Below, piece by piece: positions 1-11,250 of a stretch of DNA of 64,000 bases (within the stretch, counting starts at the first letter, position 1; each line of letters begins with the position of its first letter). The notes below the pieces were generated by a model, which saw only the letters and a list, made by a program, of their open reading frames with translations, was not told the DNA's origin and did not search any database. The position numbers were made by a program, and so were the translations under genes. The DNA lies in contig CM055111.1 in assembly GCA_029204225.1 (NCBI GenBank), positions 5,157,403 through 5,221,402 of the forward strand. Direction: 5' to 3'. The DNA is from Diphasiastrum complanatum. Taxonomy: Eukaryota; Streptophyta; Lycopodiopsida; Lycopodiales; Lycopodiaceae.

Positions 1-532
1 TGAATAGATATCTTAACTGATCTTCTGATCTTGTAGGTAATCCTTCTTTTAACCGATCAAGTATAACTAGAATCTAAACTATGACGTCAATCATAATTCA
101 TCGGATTCTTGTCCTCTACTCAATAAAAGAATGTGATATCCTCACATAGGCAACCACCAATGATCAGAAGAACTTTTAAACTTAGAGTCATCTCTAGTTT
201 AGCAAATACAGCCTGACCAAAAGCGACCAGTGAATTTTGAATCGCGAATGTTCAAAATGTCACTTTGGTACCGTAAAGCCTAAATAGGCACTCTATGACT
301 ACTTGGTCTATACCTGAATAAACATAGTCGATTTGGTAAGGTGATCAGTCATACCAAAATTCCACTAACCTGTTTATTCATTCTCGATATGAATACTATC
401 CTCTCCTATGGATTAGGTAATTCCTAGAATCCGAGTTATGATTTACCAATCCCAACTCTTCATAGTCCCAAGACCATACCGATCATAAGAGTGCATTACA
501 ATTCTTAAAAGACACATGAGTTGTTCATGAAA
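1..532 (-). repeat. Partial copia-type LTR (LTR2), inverted copy
   Basis: This stretch is a close reverse complement of 27947-28455, the inner part of a copia-type LTR seen complete at 27522-28629. Phrases such as the block around 410-450 and the block around 500-524 recur there in inverted form. It joins LTR1 at 529-532 through a shared GAAA, and the 782 bp that separate the two LTRs in the right-hand copy are absent here. The element may continue left of the window. It contains no coding frame. Confidence 0.75.
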
Positions 533-1263
533 TTATACCCGTAATGATTCTCAACTGAACGAGTTTTTTTTTGGGTAAGAAAAACAAATGGTTATGTGTA
601 AAGTTCTGGTAGGGGAGATAATTTTTCTATCTTCTTGGAAATTGTTTTGGCATAACCTAAACATGATGGACCCCCTGATTTTATAACAACTCAACCTTGG
701 GTGAGACTGTTATGGAACTTTATAAAAGCTAAAAGAACCGAAACAACCAAATGCAAAATCATTTTAGACGATTATAGGCCATTAATTCAAAACAGCTTGG
801 GCTTAAAAACAAAAAAAAATTCTGGTGAGTAAACCCCAGTAGTTGTCAGTGATTGGACAAGCCAACCCAACCAAACCTAGATCGAATAGATCTAGCCCCC
901 AAGCTATGGATAATCACTCAAAGAGGAATGAGGCATCACACCAGCAGCATCCTACCACCGGTCATGCTATCAAGCATACACTAGTGAGAGCCCAATAGGT
1001 ATACTTATACCCTCGAAGGCCCATGCACCACTAGTAGTGCATTGTGACACCTCACTGGACAACTCTGCAGCCTATCTGGGCCACATCATCTAGTTCCCAA
1101 TGAGTCACTGATAGACTCATACAAATCCACCATCAAGTATTTAGGCCTACAACCATTACACATAAGGGCCCCAATTCCCTTATAGTCACAATTAACTTAC
1201 GGGTTGTTGGTCTACCGGTACCTAGCATGGACACGCTACCCGAGACCAGTCATGGGCATGACA
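529..1263 (-). repeat. Chromovirus (Ty3/gypsy) LTR, LTR1
   Basis: Read on the minus strand it begins TGTCATGCCCATGACTGG at 1263, directly after a G-rich polypurine tract. This is the expected start of a 3' LTR, and a chromodomain-type integrase tail lies just upstream. The same sequence is found inverted at 26430-27168 and partly in direct orientation at 11459-11874. The LTR's own 3' end is not visible because it is joined to LTR2 sequence at 529-532. Confidence 0.75.
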
Positions 1264-1275
1264 TTCTTCCCCCCT
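1264..1275 (-). other. Polypurine tract of the chromovirus
   Basis: On the minus strand this reads as a run of G followed by GAAGA, immediately before the LTR TG at 1263. Polypurine tracts in this position prime plus-strand DNA synthesis in LTR retrotransposons. The matching site in copy B near 11875 is weaker because a G/C change interrupts the run. Confidence 0.6.
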
Positions 1276-1299
1276 TATTCAAGTTCTGTTCTCAAAACT

Positions 1300-1663
1300 T
1301 AAAACTGGAGAAGTTTGGGCCTTAAACTTCCTTCTTTTTCCCAGGAATCGTCATCGTCTGTACATCCCTTCCATCAAACCAGATGCTTGGTAACTATACG
1401 ATTTCACAATCGTTTAGTTCTTGTATCCAAGATCTTTCCAGGTTCAGACGGAGACACACCCGATGATTCATCCAACAGGTCCAATCGATCTCCAGATCCA
1501 AGATGCTCTCCTTCACGTAGACTCTTTCTAAGACGGCTTACGTGAAATACGGGATGCACTTGAGATCCATCCGGGAGTTTCAATTGGTAAGCTAAAGATC
1601 CGATCTTTTTCAAGATTTTAAACGGTCCTCTAAATCTAGGGGATGATTAGTAATGCTAGCCGG
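1300..1663 (-). pseudogene. Chromovirus integrase C-terminus and chromodomain remnant
   Basis: The minus strand encodes PRFRGPFKILKKIGSLAYQL, then LPDGSQVHPVFHVSRLRK. This is the GPY/F-like module that ends chromovirus integrases. About 40 residues on, a chromodomain-like pattern (KILD.R, then LV.WKG, then D.SWE) follows, with stops and a frame change. It ends just before the polypurine tract. Upstream it is fused at about 1663 to a copia integrase instead of its own integrase core, so only the 3' tip of this gypsy pol survives. Confidence 0.75.
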
Positions 1664-4148
1664 TACACATTACACTTGAATCCATCAAATTCTCCTCCTC
1701 CATTTGTACGTACAACTTTTATTGTTCTCTGGGTCAGATTTTCTGGAGAAGCCTTGAACTACTTGAAGAATTTGAAAGTCTCGGATTTATTATTCAAAAA
1801 GTAAGTAGCAATTCTCCTAGAAAAGTCATCAATAAAATTCAAAAAATAAAGAGCTCCCATGTGGAAGGAGTCTGCATTGGGCGACAAATGTCACTATGTA
1901 CAAGATCTAGCAAATATCTAGAAGTATGAACAGAATCTGCAGTAAATGGACTTCTAGCATGCTTGATGATAATACAGCTTTCACATGGAGAATCGGATTT
2001 GCTAATAGAAGGAAGATCTTGCACTAAGTTCTGATTTGACATTTTTTGAATAATCTTGAAATTTAAATGGCCTAGTCTGAAATGCCATAGAAAATGATTT
2101 TATTCAGAAGTAAAAATAAGAGCTTGACTGCTAGTAGAATAATAGTGACTTAATTTGTAAAGGTAGCCACATCTTCTACCATAAGCTTCCTAGACTTGTC
2201 AAGAATAGTGCAGCCTTCTATATCAAATTCAACCCTACGACCAAGATCAGTGATTCTGCTTATAGAAAGCAAATTTTTGATAAGGTTTAGAATGTGTAAA
2301 ACATTGGACAGCAACTTGACAACACCTCTTTGAAATTCGACTCTAACTGTTCCTTCACCTTCAATGGAGTGAGTTGAGTTGTCTCCAAGTTGGACAACCT
2401 TAGAATGGGTGAAAGGCTTGTAATTATGGAACCCGTACCGATGATGAGTCATGTGCTGAGTTGCTCTAGAATTCAGGTACCAAAAATCAATATCCTAAAA
2501 AAATTTTATCCTGGTCATAAAGACAGCTTTATCCTCCTCTTCATGTTGGATCGAGTGATTGATTGAGACAGCATTTGCTTGTTGTTGGAACTGCTTCTTC
2601 TTTTCATTGTTGTACTTGAGTGTTTACAATCCTTGATGAGATGACCAGTCCTCTTATACTATCTGTAGAAGAGTTTCCTCATAGGTTGGGATGATGAAGA
2701 AGGAAGATCTTGCACTAAGTTCTGATTTGACATTTTTTGAATAATCTTGAAATTTAAATGGCCTAGTCTGAAATGCCATAGAAAATGATTTTATTTAGAA
2801 GTAAAAATAAGAGCTTGACTACTAGTAGAATAATAGTGACTTAATTTGTAGAGGTAGCCACATCTTCTACCATAAGCTTCCTAGACTTGTCAAGAATAGT
2901 GCAGCCTTCTATATGGAATTCGACCCTACGACAAAGATCAGTGATTCTGCTTATAGAAAGCAGATTTTTGGTAAGGTTTAGAATGTGTAAAACATTGGAC
3001 AACAACTTAACAACACCTCTTTGAAATTCGACTCTGACTGTTCCTTCACCTTCAATGGAGTGAGTTGAGTTGTCTCCAAGTTGGACAACTTTAGAATGGA
3101 TGAAAGGCTTGTAATTTTGAAACCCGTACCAATGATGAGTCATGTGTTGAGTTGCTCTAGAGTTCACGTACCAAGAATCAATATCCTAAAATTTTTTTAT
3201 CTTGGTCATAAAGACAGCTTCATCCTCCACTTCATGTTGGATCGAGTGACTGATTGAGACAGCATTTGCTTGTTGTTGGAACTGCTTCTTCTTTTCATTG
3301 TTGTACTTGAGTGTTCTACAATCCTTGATGAGATGACCAGTCCTCTTATACTATCTGCAGAAGAGTTTCTGCATAGGTTGGGATGATGAAGAATTTGACC
3401 CTGGGCCGAAATTTGACCCTGAGTCAAAATTCAACCCAGAGCCAAAATTTGACCCAGAGCCAAAGTTTGATCCTAGCTGCATGTTGTTTTTTTTTCATGA
3501 ATAATCAGATTTTGTTGAATTTTTTTACTGAAACTTCTAATTTCTCTTTGTGTAAAGAGCTTGAGGATCAGATTCCGAGCCTAAGGAAGTAGTATTTCTT
3601 CTAATCTCCTCTTGTAACACCATTGAGATTGGACAAAATTACTTGCTGCTGGATCGAAATAGCCATGGCCCATGTTTTAAAGACATCAGAGAGACTTGCT
3701 AAAAGAGTCATCACTGCATATGAATCTTAAAATGTTTGATCATGTTGCAGTCATCTGTTTCATAAGATTTTTGAAGGTATTAAGATGGCTGGAAATAGTA
3801 TCTGCATCAGACATCCTCAACGTGAAGAACTTCTTTCTCAGGTGGAGTTTTGATGTGACATCTCTAATGTCATAAAGTGCTTCTACGATGTCCCAAGCAT
3901 CCTTAGCAATCTGTATAGATTGGATATGACTGATTTGGGAGTCATTAATGTTCAATGTGATTAAGGCAAATTCATTGCCTGTATATGGTGATGCTAGCTG
4001 CATCAGTCTCTGGCTTGATTTCAATACCATCATTGACAATGTCCCAGAGTTCCTTGGCTGAAAGAACAACTCTCAATTTGGACTTCTAGAGATGGTAGTT
4101 CTCTCCATTGAGCTTGTAAATCAGAGGAGAGCTAGAAGTAGAATCCAT
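1664..4148 (-). pseudogene. Ty1/copia family Y gag-protease-integrase, broken (copy A)
   Basis: Reading leftward from the ATG at 4148: gag N-terminus (DSTSSSPLIYKLNGENYH), UBN2-type gag helix region to 3740 (FALITLNINDSQI, KLHLRKKFF), one CCHC knuckle near 3320-3365 (GHLIKDC), protease-like segment, GAG-pre-integrase (LVQDLPSISKSDSPCESC, LDLVHSDICRPM) and the start of the integrase core (FIDDFSRR, then RTNGGGEF, where the usual second Asp is Asn). The protease region occurs twice because of a 691-bp duplication. In-frame stops and frameshifts make it non-functional. It stops at about 1664 where chromovirus sequence begins. Confidence 0.8.
2009..3390. repeat. 691-bp tandem duplication inside copia Y
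   Basis: Unit 1 is 2009-2699 and unit 2 is 2700-3390. Each covers the knuckle-to-protease part of copia Y and starts at the same GGAAGATCTTGCACTAAG phrase. The units differ at many sites, for example ATATCAAATTC against ATATGGAATTC. Copy B of the large duplication has a single unit that matches unit 1 at every difference I checked. Confidence 0.85.
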
Positions 4149-4280
4149 TCTAGTATAGTATCGATATTGTTGGTAGAAACAACAATAGCGGAATATTGTT
4201 GGCTACGCACTTGTTGATGTGAGGTCTCGGTAGAAATGAGACTAGATCCATAATGAAGATTGCAGATTACTGAGCCACCT

Positions 4281-4292
4281 ACTCGGATACCA
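4281..4292 (-). other. Primer binding site of copia Y (copy A)
   Basis: The minus strand reads TGGTATCCGAGT, a 10 of 12 match to the initiator-Met tRNA primer site TGGTATCAGAGC of plant copia elements. It lies about 130 bp before the gag ATG. The equivalent site in copy B (14184-14195) reads TGGTATCAGAGT, closer to consensus. The neighbouring LTR ends GATTTCCTAYA on the minus strand. Confidence 0.65.
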
Positions 4293-4887
4293 TATAGGAA
4301 ATCAAATAAAATCGATACTTGCAGCATAAGTGGTGAGCAGCTAGTGGATGAGAAATGTGGTAGTTATCAATAATGTGCATTGACTATAATGTAGATCTTC
4401 CTCGATGATTGGAAGTCAGATGATCAGTACATTGAAAGATGACATTAATCTACTTGATTAACTACACTTGTCTTGTAGTAGATAGTCGTCATTTTTTGTC
4501 AAAGAGTTATGTATAGAAGTAGGCGGCCTGTCAATGTCATGACATGGGTCGGATTTCCGAGTTGACAGTACAAAGGGTCAGAATTTATCATTGGGTCCAA
4601 TTTATACAAAGCATCAAATTTATGCAAGGGTCAACTTAATTAGACCTAATCTGATCCAATCTAGAGTTGAAGACACACAAAAAAGTTAGACCCGATTCGA
4701 TCTAATCCAATCCAGGGTTGAAAAATCTCTTTGCCAAGAATGACATAGGGTCGAATAAATTCGATTCTAAATTTTTCGATCTTTTGCTGGGAATTTGAGC
4801 CTTCATAATTTTTTGTGTTTTCCAAGGATAAGTATATACAGGTATTTTAGGACCAAATGATTTGAGCCTGAGCATTAAAATCCACAC
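4293..4887 (-). repeat. Presumed 5' LTR/leader region of copia Y (copy A)
   Basis: This is non-coding DNA beyond the primer site, so part of it should be the 5' LTR of copia Y, ending GATTTCCTATA next to the primer site. I could not fix its outer end. Short AT-rich phrases recur (GACCCAAT and GATCTGATCC types near 4560-4720). No coding frame is convincing. Copy B carries about 205 bp here (14275-14483) that copy A lacks. Confidence 0.45.
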
Positions 4888-5262
4888 TTTGTGGTCCAAT
4901 GGCAACTCCATCCTTATGAGATGCACTATATTTTATCACCTTCATAGATGATATTCTAGATGGTCTATGATCATGTTCATAAAACATAAATCTGAAGCCT
5001 TCGAATGCTTCAAGAAATTCAAGGCGATGGTTGACACCCAAGCATCTTATAATGTGAAAGCACTCCGAACTGATGGTGGCAATGAATACCTCTATAATGA
5101 TATGTCTGACTACTTGGCTGAACATGACATTCGAAGACAATTTAATACCTCCTATTTGCCTCAGTAGAATGGAATTGCAGAAAGGAAGAACTGAATGTTT
5201 CTTAACTCAGTCACAAATCAATGCTACACACCAATCGCACCTATCTGCGGAGCTACTGCCAC
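4888..5262 (+). pseudogene. Copia integrase core fragment, plus strand (copy A)
   Basis: The plus strand encodes GPMATPSL, a stop, then ALYFITFIDD, and in another frame FIKHKSEAFECFKKFKAMVD, ALRTDGGNEY and QNGIAERKN. These are the three landmark blocks of the copia integrase DDE core: Asp in FIDD, Asp in RTD, Glu in AERKN. At least two frameshifts and two stops separate them. Both flanks change abruptly to other repeat sequence, so this is an isolated fragment opposite in strand to copia Y. Confidence 0.75.
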
Positions 5263-5757
5263 AACCTATTATGTTGTTAGCATCTGTGCTAACACAGAGA
5301 AAAAAATAAAAAAAGAGAAATAAAACTCTGTGGCATCTGTTTTGTAAGTCCACGTATGAGTGTTTGTTAATAAACTTCCACCGTGGCATGTGTTTTGTAA
5401 GCCCATGAGTAGAAGCTTAAATAGATTATAAATAGATTAAACTTAGATTTAGAACTTAGACTTAGGAAACTTAACATTAAAAATATTTTGTCTTAAGTTT
5501 CCTTAAGCTAAGAAACTTTGAAATTCTAAATCCTAAGTTAGAAGTTATAGAAAAATCAGAAATAGATTAGTCCCATAAGTTGGTGGATACTTATAGAAGA
5601 CTCTCCTTGCCATAAAAGGAGAGGTATTTTCCTTGTAAACAACACATTGAGATTATGCTTAATTGCTCTCTATTTGAGAAGTCATTCTATTTCTTTGTGT
5701 TCACATTGGAAGGTGCATAGCTTGAGGGAAGGTGCTCGGGCCTCCTCTTGCCTCCTT
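5263..5757. repeat. LTR-like non-coding block with terminal-type palindrome (copy A)
   Basis: No coding frame. It opens with TGTTAGCA (5275-5282), a 4-base spacer and its exact complement TGCTAACA (5287-5294). It is AT-rich and holds ATAAAAGGAGAGG (about 5615), a plausible core promoter. This could be an LTR of the flanking integrase fragment's element, but no matching partner LTR or primer site is visible. Confidence 0.4.
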
Positions 5758-6680
5758 TCATTGGTTTTTATTGTGGCATGTTTTTAATCGCTTAACAGTA
5801 ATGTCCTCAAAAAATATTTCACTACCTCTTATAGTTAGCTTTAATTGAGAATCCATTGGTATATCACTAGCTTTTGCATCTACCATATGAAATCTTTCTA
5901 GAATAGAATTAGCATACTTCTCTTGACAAATGAAAGTAGATTGAGAAGAACTAATGGCCTCTATTCCCAAAATGCAATGCAAGTTACCAAGATTATGCAA
6001 CTCAAACTCCTTCTTAAGAGCACTCTTGATATCCTCCACATCTTGATTGTCTCCACCACTCAAGATGGTATCATCCACATAGATTAGCAAGATGGTAACA
6101 TTTTTCCAGCAAACCTATAATAAAGTGAATGATAATACTCACTCATAAAAAGGCCTTGAGAGAGTAAAAAAATGTTAAGCTTAGCATACCAACTCCTTGG
6201 TGCTTGCTTAAGGCCATACAAACTCTTTTGTAGTAGACTCACATGATTTGGCTTTGTTGATGAAATGTAGCTCTCGGGTTGCGCCATGTTCCTCCTCAAG
6301 ATCACCATTCAAGAATGCATTTGAAATGTCCATTTGCCATAGATTCCATCCATAAAGTGTAACATGTGAGATGATGACTCGAATGCTTACCATCTTTGCC
6401 ACGAGTGCAAAGGTCTCATCATAGTCAATCCCTTGTTGTTGAGCATATCCTTTTGCCACTAACCTTGCCTTGTTTTTGTTGATAGATCCATCTTGGTTTG
6501 TCTTCACCTTGAAGATCCATTTGCATCCAATAGCTTTCTTGTCCTTAGGCAACTCCACCAATGTCCATGTTCCATTCTTCATAAGAGCTTGATACTCAAG
6601 ATCCATTGCTTGGATCCACTCCTTTTCTTTCCTTGCTTTATCTACACTTGTAGGTTCATCAAAAGATGTTAGGAAAGCAC
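5758..6680 (-). pseudogene. Copia family X reverse transcriptase fragment (copy A, first piece)
   Basis: Read on the minus strand, this covers the N-terminal and catalytic parts of copia [68 protein letters not shown], then after a frameshift SLYGLKQAPRSWYAKL, and after another LLIYVDD-type LIYVDDTILSGG. The polymerase YVDD motif is therefore still readable. It ends abruptly after the RT C-terminus with no RNase H. Its upstream side is fused to LTR3 sequence at about 6680. Confidence 0.8.
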
Positions 6681-7010
6681 ATGACACTCTTTGGCTTTTG
6701 GGCAACCTTTGCCCTTTTTAAAGGCAACTGTCACATTTTTCGCCTGTCTAATTTTACATATTACTATGCAAACTGTGCAACTATCGCATTTTGCCTATCT
6801 AATTTTACATGTAAATATGCAGATTGTGTCACATTTTTTTGTATATTTCGCCTGTCAGAAATTGCGAGTAAAAATGTAGAATGTCGCGACAAACATTTCA
6901 AATATGCAGACTGTGGGACAACACAACTAAAAATGCAACAACATGAATGGAGGCAGATTAACATAGGATTTAGGAGAGTAGAGGAAATAAATCCAACAGT
7001 AGGTGGCATG
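6681..7010 (-). repeat. LTR3 fragment with internal subrepeats (copy A)
   Basis: This is the reverse complement of the 3' LTR at 24885 onward. Both share the opening GATTTATTTCCTCTACTCTC, the phrase AAATATGCAGACTGTG and the ending CAAAAGCCAAAGAGTGTCA. Inside are two to three subrepeats of about 55-60 bp built around a TTTACATGTAAA palindrome. The homology stops exactly where copia X RT starts (about 6680), so it is a join rather than an intact LTR next to its own pol. Confidence 0.7.
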
Positions 7011-7637
7011 GGGTGAGGTGGTGCGAGGTGGAGAAGCCAGTTCCAGATCAAGCATATTGGGGTCATGTTGGAAGTTGTGTGGAAGGTGGGACACGAACGG
7101 AGGAAGAGAGAAGACAATAGTTGTGGATCAACTCTCCCAATATTATCAATGGCTGTTATAAACAAGAATAGTCTAAAAAATAGTAAGCTACTATATTTCA
7201 CACGTGCGGATCCAAAAATGATAGAAAATAAGCATTCTACACACAATATTGCGAGATATCACCAATATAGTGGACCAATGGATAGATTAACCCAAGAGAA
7301 CCATGTATAAGCATGAAATGAGATAAGAGAGAATGTCTTATCTTTCCATGAGTTACATCCTTTTATAACAGGTCCAAACCTTACTTTAAACTTTGGTTTC
7401 CCTCCATAATCAAAACCCTACTATTTTTGTGACTAGATTCAATGTCTCTACTACTTAAATTGAATCTCACCAAAACTCATGTTCTATAGCTTCCCACACT
7501 TTTCAAATGTGTTTATTCAAATGATTTAAGACTAATATAACTTTGAAAAGTCACTCTAAGTCTAATATGAAAATTGGCCTCAATTGCTGAATATACAAAT
7601 ATGACCAAAATCGCAAAAGTAGCTGAAATTTCTCACA
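7011..7637 (-). repeat. 3' LTR of copia X, LTR4 (copy A)
   Basis: On the minus strand the LTR starts TGTGAGAAATTTC at 7637, just after a polypurine tract (GAAGAGGGAG). The pol stop codon TGA overlaps the LTR's first bases. A related LTR sits at 57826-58372. The shared part ends near 7190 (GTGAAATATA on the minus strand). Between 7011 and 7190 I see only unassigned non-coding sequence. Confidence 0.7.
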
Positions 7638-9733
7638 CTCCCTCTTCAACTAGTTTAAGCATAGACTTTGAGAACACTCTAAGTGAAGTCCTATGCTTCA
7701 TGAACAAGTCCATTCCCAAATATTTGGTGAAGATATCAACTACACTTTCCCTTGAGGACTCATGTTTAAGCTCCACCTCCTTTGCCATGACTTGCTCCCT
7801 CAGAAAGTGCTTGCTCCTAGCATGAAAGATAGGATTGGTTGCCGACCTTTGGGTTGAGAGATTGTCACAAAAGATGATTGGGCTCTCTGAAAAATCCAAC
7901 AAGGGAAGATCCTTGATCATCCTCTTTATCCATACCATCACCTTTGTGCAATGTGTAAGAGCTTTGTATTCGGCCTCACTAGATGACAATGAGATAGTGG
8001 CTTTCTTGTATCTTCAACATCCATGATATAGCTCCATCACCTATGAGAATACAATGAGCACTCATGGATTTTCTATCTATTTTATCTCTAGCAAAGTTCA
8101 AATATGAAAATCCAAACAAGTTAGGTGATGATCCCTCATACAATATGCCAAAATCTCGAGTTCCAATGAAGTATCTCAAAACTCATTTTCCTAGCTTCCA
8201 ATTCCCCTCAGTAGAATTGTGCATGAATTGGCTCAATCTCCCAACACAATAGCTTAGATCTGGTCTTGTGATGGTTAGATAGATGAGTGAACCAACTAGC
8301 TTCCTATAGAGAGTAATGTCTTTGAAGGATCTTTCATTAGCTCTTGTAGTTAGCTTTACATTTGACTCCATAGGTGTATCAGAAGATTTTGCATCTATGA
8401 TATGAAATCTTTCTAGAATAGAATTAGCATACTTCTCTTGACAAATGAAAGTTGATTGAGAAGATATAATCACGTCTATTCCTAAAATGTAATGCAAATT
8501 ACCAAGACTATGCACCTCAAATTCTTTCTTAAGAGCACTCTTGATATCCACCACTCTTGATTATGTAGAAGCAAGAGAGATGATGACCCGAATGCTTACA
8601 TCCTTGCAATGGGTGCAAAGGTTTCATCATAGTCAATATCATGCTCTTGGGCATATCCTTTTGCCACCAATCTTGCCTTGTATTTGGGATAGATCCACCT
8701 TGGTTTGTCTTCACCTTGAAGATCTATTTGCATCCAATAGCTTTCATGTCCTTAGGTAACTCCACCAACCTCCATGTTTCATTCTTCATAAGAGCTTAAT
8801 ACTCAAGATACATTGTGTGGATCCACTCCTCTTTGTTCCTTGCTTCATCTACACAAGTAGGTTCATCAAAAGAGGTTAGAAAAGCAAAATGTGTACCTCC
8901 AACAATTTGCTAATATTTCTCATCATTAATGAGCCTTGAAGGCATTTGTCTTTTCCTTGATGTTCTCCTTGGCTTTTGACTTGATGAAGGTCCATCATCA
9001 TCACCATCTAAAGTAGAATCCTTTACATCAACATCAAAAATGTTAGATCCATCCACATCACTAATGCTTCAAGATACTTTTGGAATGTTCCCCTCATTCA
9101 AAATGACATCTCTACTAATAATCATCTTATTAGTAGAAGGAATGTAAACCTTGTAGGCTTTACTCAACTCACTATAATCAACAAATATACCTTTCCTTGA
9201 AGATGGATCCTCCTTGGTCCTATCATCAAGAGTTATATTGACATAGCATGTTCATCCAAAAGTTATAAGAAATTTGACACTCAGCCTCCTCTTGAATAGC
9301 ATCTCAAAAGGTGTCCTTCCATCCAAAATAGCCTATTGCACAAAAAATTAGCACACAACAAAGCTTGATCCCAAAATGGTTTATCAAGATTAGCACTTAA
9401 CCTCATGGCTTTGGCACTTTCACATAGAGTCCTATTCTTCCTCTCAGCCACTCCATTTTGTTGTGGGGTCCTTGGTGTTGTATACTCCCTCTTGATCCCA
9501 TGCTCATTACAAAAAGCCTTGAACTTGGTAGACATGTACTCTCCACCATTGTCACTCCTTAAGCACTTGATCCTTGTGGAAAATTGGTTCTCCATTGCAT
9601 TCTTTAACTTAGCAAAGACATCATACACTTCATCTTTGCACTTTAGTAGATAGATCCAACAAAATCTACTAAAATCATCAATAAGAGTTACGTATATCTT
9701 AGCTCCACTATTGCTGGTTGTAGTAATTTCATG
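7633..9733 (-). pseudogene. Copia family X integrase-RT-RNase H with 3' end (copy A)
   Basis: From right to left: integrase core (DDFSRFCWIYLLK, LRSDNGGEY, QQNGVAERKNR; D-D-E all readable), IN/RT linker (NITLDDRTKEDPSSR, AYKVYIPSTNK), RT N-terminus, RT C-terminus (HNLGNLHYILGI-like block, CQEKYANSILERF), and RNase H with SSSEAEYKAL, FCDN and the final KLVEEGV. Relative to copy B, 332 bp are missing at about 8563, removing the RT catalytic centre. Several frameshifts and stops also occur. The integrase is cut at about 9733 by an unrelated gypsy-like gag. Confidence 0.85.
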
Positions 9734-9734
9734 A

Positions 9735-11130
9735 CATGGATAGAATTCGCTTACGTAAAACCTGAGGCTTTATTAGTAGATGATCAACAAGAACTGAGAC
9801 TTGCCAGAGTTTCAAGTGGCCATTCCGAGTAACCCTATCCATTGACAATTGGGTAGTTGATGCATTCCAATGGAGGATCCCAAGATAAATCTTGCTGATA
9901 TAATGGATTTTCATAGAAAGGTGCAACTGGTCCCAATGTCCTAGACTCCCCCAAATTGTAAGGTGGATATGACGTGCTTGCTTGACTCTTTTGTCTGTCC
10001 AGGTATTCATGGTATGCCATAACCTGACGACTTTCCTCAGCAGTCGATATCATAGATTGAGGACAACACTTTGTCATTGTAGACACTGGTGCTTGCTGTA
10101 TTGGAGACCTATTTGGGCTTGGATTCCCTGGATTTGGCCTTTCAAAAATGGACATACCCTGAATTGGCGCTGATTTGGGGGTCTGTTCAATTGTGGAACA
10201 ATTAGACTTTGGTTGAATCTTGCTTGTTGAGGGGCAATCATCAACTTTAGTCTTCCCTTGATCATTGCAGTTCCCAGTTGAAGGCTGCGTGACTGCGCTT
10301 TTCTTTAGATCTTGTGCTGAATTGCCTTCTCGTCGCTCCGTTGACATAGGTTCCCTGAGAGATTCATCACTAAGAAATGTTTGTAATGATTGCACCAAGA
10401 GACTTGGTAAATTCCACTGGACTTCATCGGTTGCCAATTTCTTGACTTTCTCAGTTATCATTGGCTTGATGGATTCTACCAACTCTTGTTTTTGTGATGT
10501 TGTTGTCGGTTTGCTCGTGGATGTGTTTGTGTACTTTGGGACTTTTGCCAAGTTGTCTTCTTCATCACTCGCTTCATAACCTAGTGGCACTAAGATTTTT
10601 CTTTTATAGTGCGTTCAAGGTGGAAGGGTCACCACAGGTGCATGTCGGTCTACATAGGCCAAATGTCTCCTAGCTATTTGTGAGTTTCTCATCGGGGAAT
10701 CTCGGCATGGATGATTAACTCCGCATTATGAACACGAGAGATCAAATGTTGATGGATCCCCTCGATGTGGACATTCAGCACAACGGTGTTTTCCTCCGCA
10801 TCTATAGCATCTTATTGAGTGCAATACACCATCGCTTCTAAGTTGATAGGCATACACTGGTAATAGATTCCCCTTAGGATCTTCCACAAAGTAGACTGGT
10901 AGGTTGTTATGGCCCTCTATTGAGTTTGGTGACATGCAAGAGGATATAGCTAAAACTTCTATCTTGCCACTGGTCGTTGAAGAAGCTCGTGATTTAGGTG
11001 GGTTTATCTGACATCCATCCTTTGGATGAGCTCCTTATTGGCTTGATTCTGCTTCTGACCATTGAACCGCTGGATCTTGCCGCCGACAAACTTGTTGCTC
11101 TGTATTGTATCCTTTTAATTGGAGCTCTAG
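9735..11130 (-). pseudogene. Gypsy-like gag C-terminus with two zinc knuckles (copy A)
   Basis: The minus strand encodes, from the right: NLPVYFVEDPKGNLLPVYAY, knuckle CYRCGGKHRCAEC, a TAA stop inside a second knuckle (CGVNHPCRD), then a roughly 250-residue Ser/Thr/Pro/Gln-rich chain with ATDEVQWNLPSLLVQSL. The unusual knuckle spacing (C-x2-C-x3-H-x2-C-x2-C) resembles knuckles in the gypsy gag at 33160-34449, which is why I call it gypsy-like. It is inserted in, or joined to, the copia X integrase at about 9734. No protease or RT follows. Confidence 0.55.
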
Positions 11131-11250
11131 ATAGTGAGATCTCTGGACTTCATTTGAACGTGTTTTAATCTTAGGAAGTGGCAAAAGTCATTAGATTGAG
11201 GATAGATCATATGTTGATCAATATTCCATGATTCTATGTGTTGATTTGCT

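Noticed and set aside
6666-7310. Plus- and minus-strand frames of 60-160 codons across LTR3/LTR4
   Set aside because: They lie in LTR sequence whose inverted copy at 24885 is non-coding, and have no motifs.
9982-10579. Plus-strand frames opposite the gypsy-like gag
   Set aside because: They are complements of the minus-strand gag, which has zinc knuckles and is kept in copy B.
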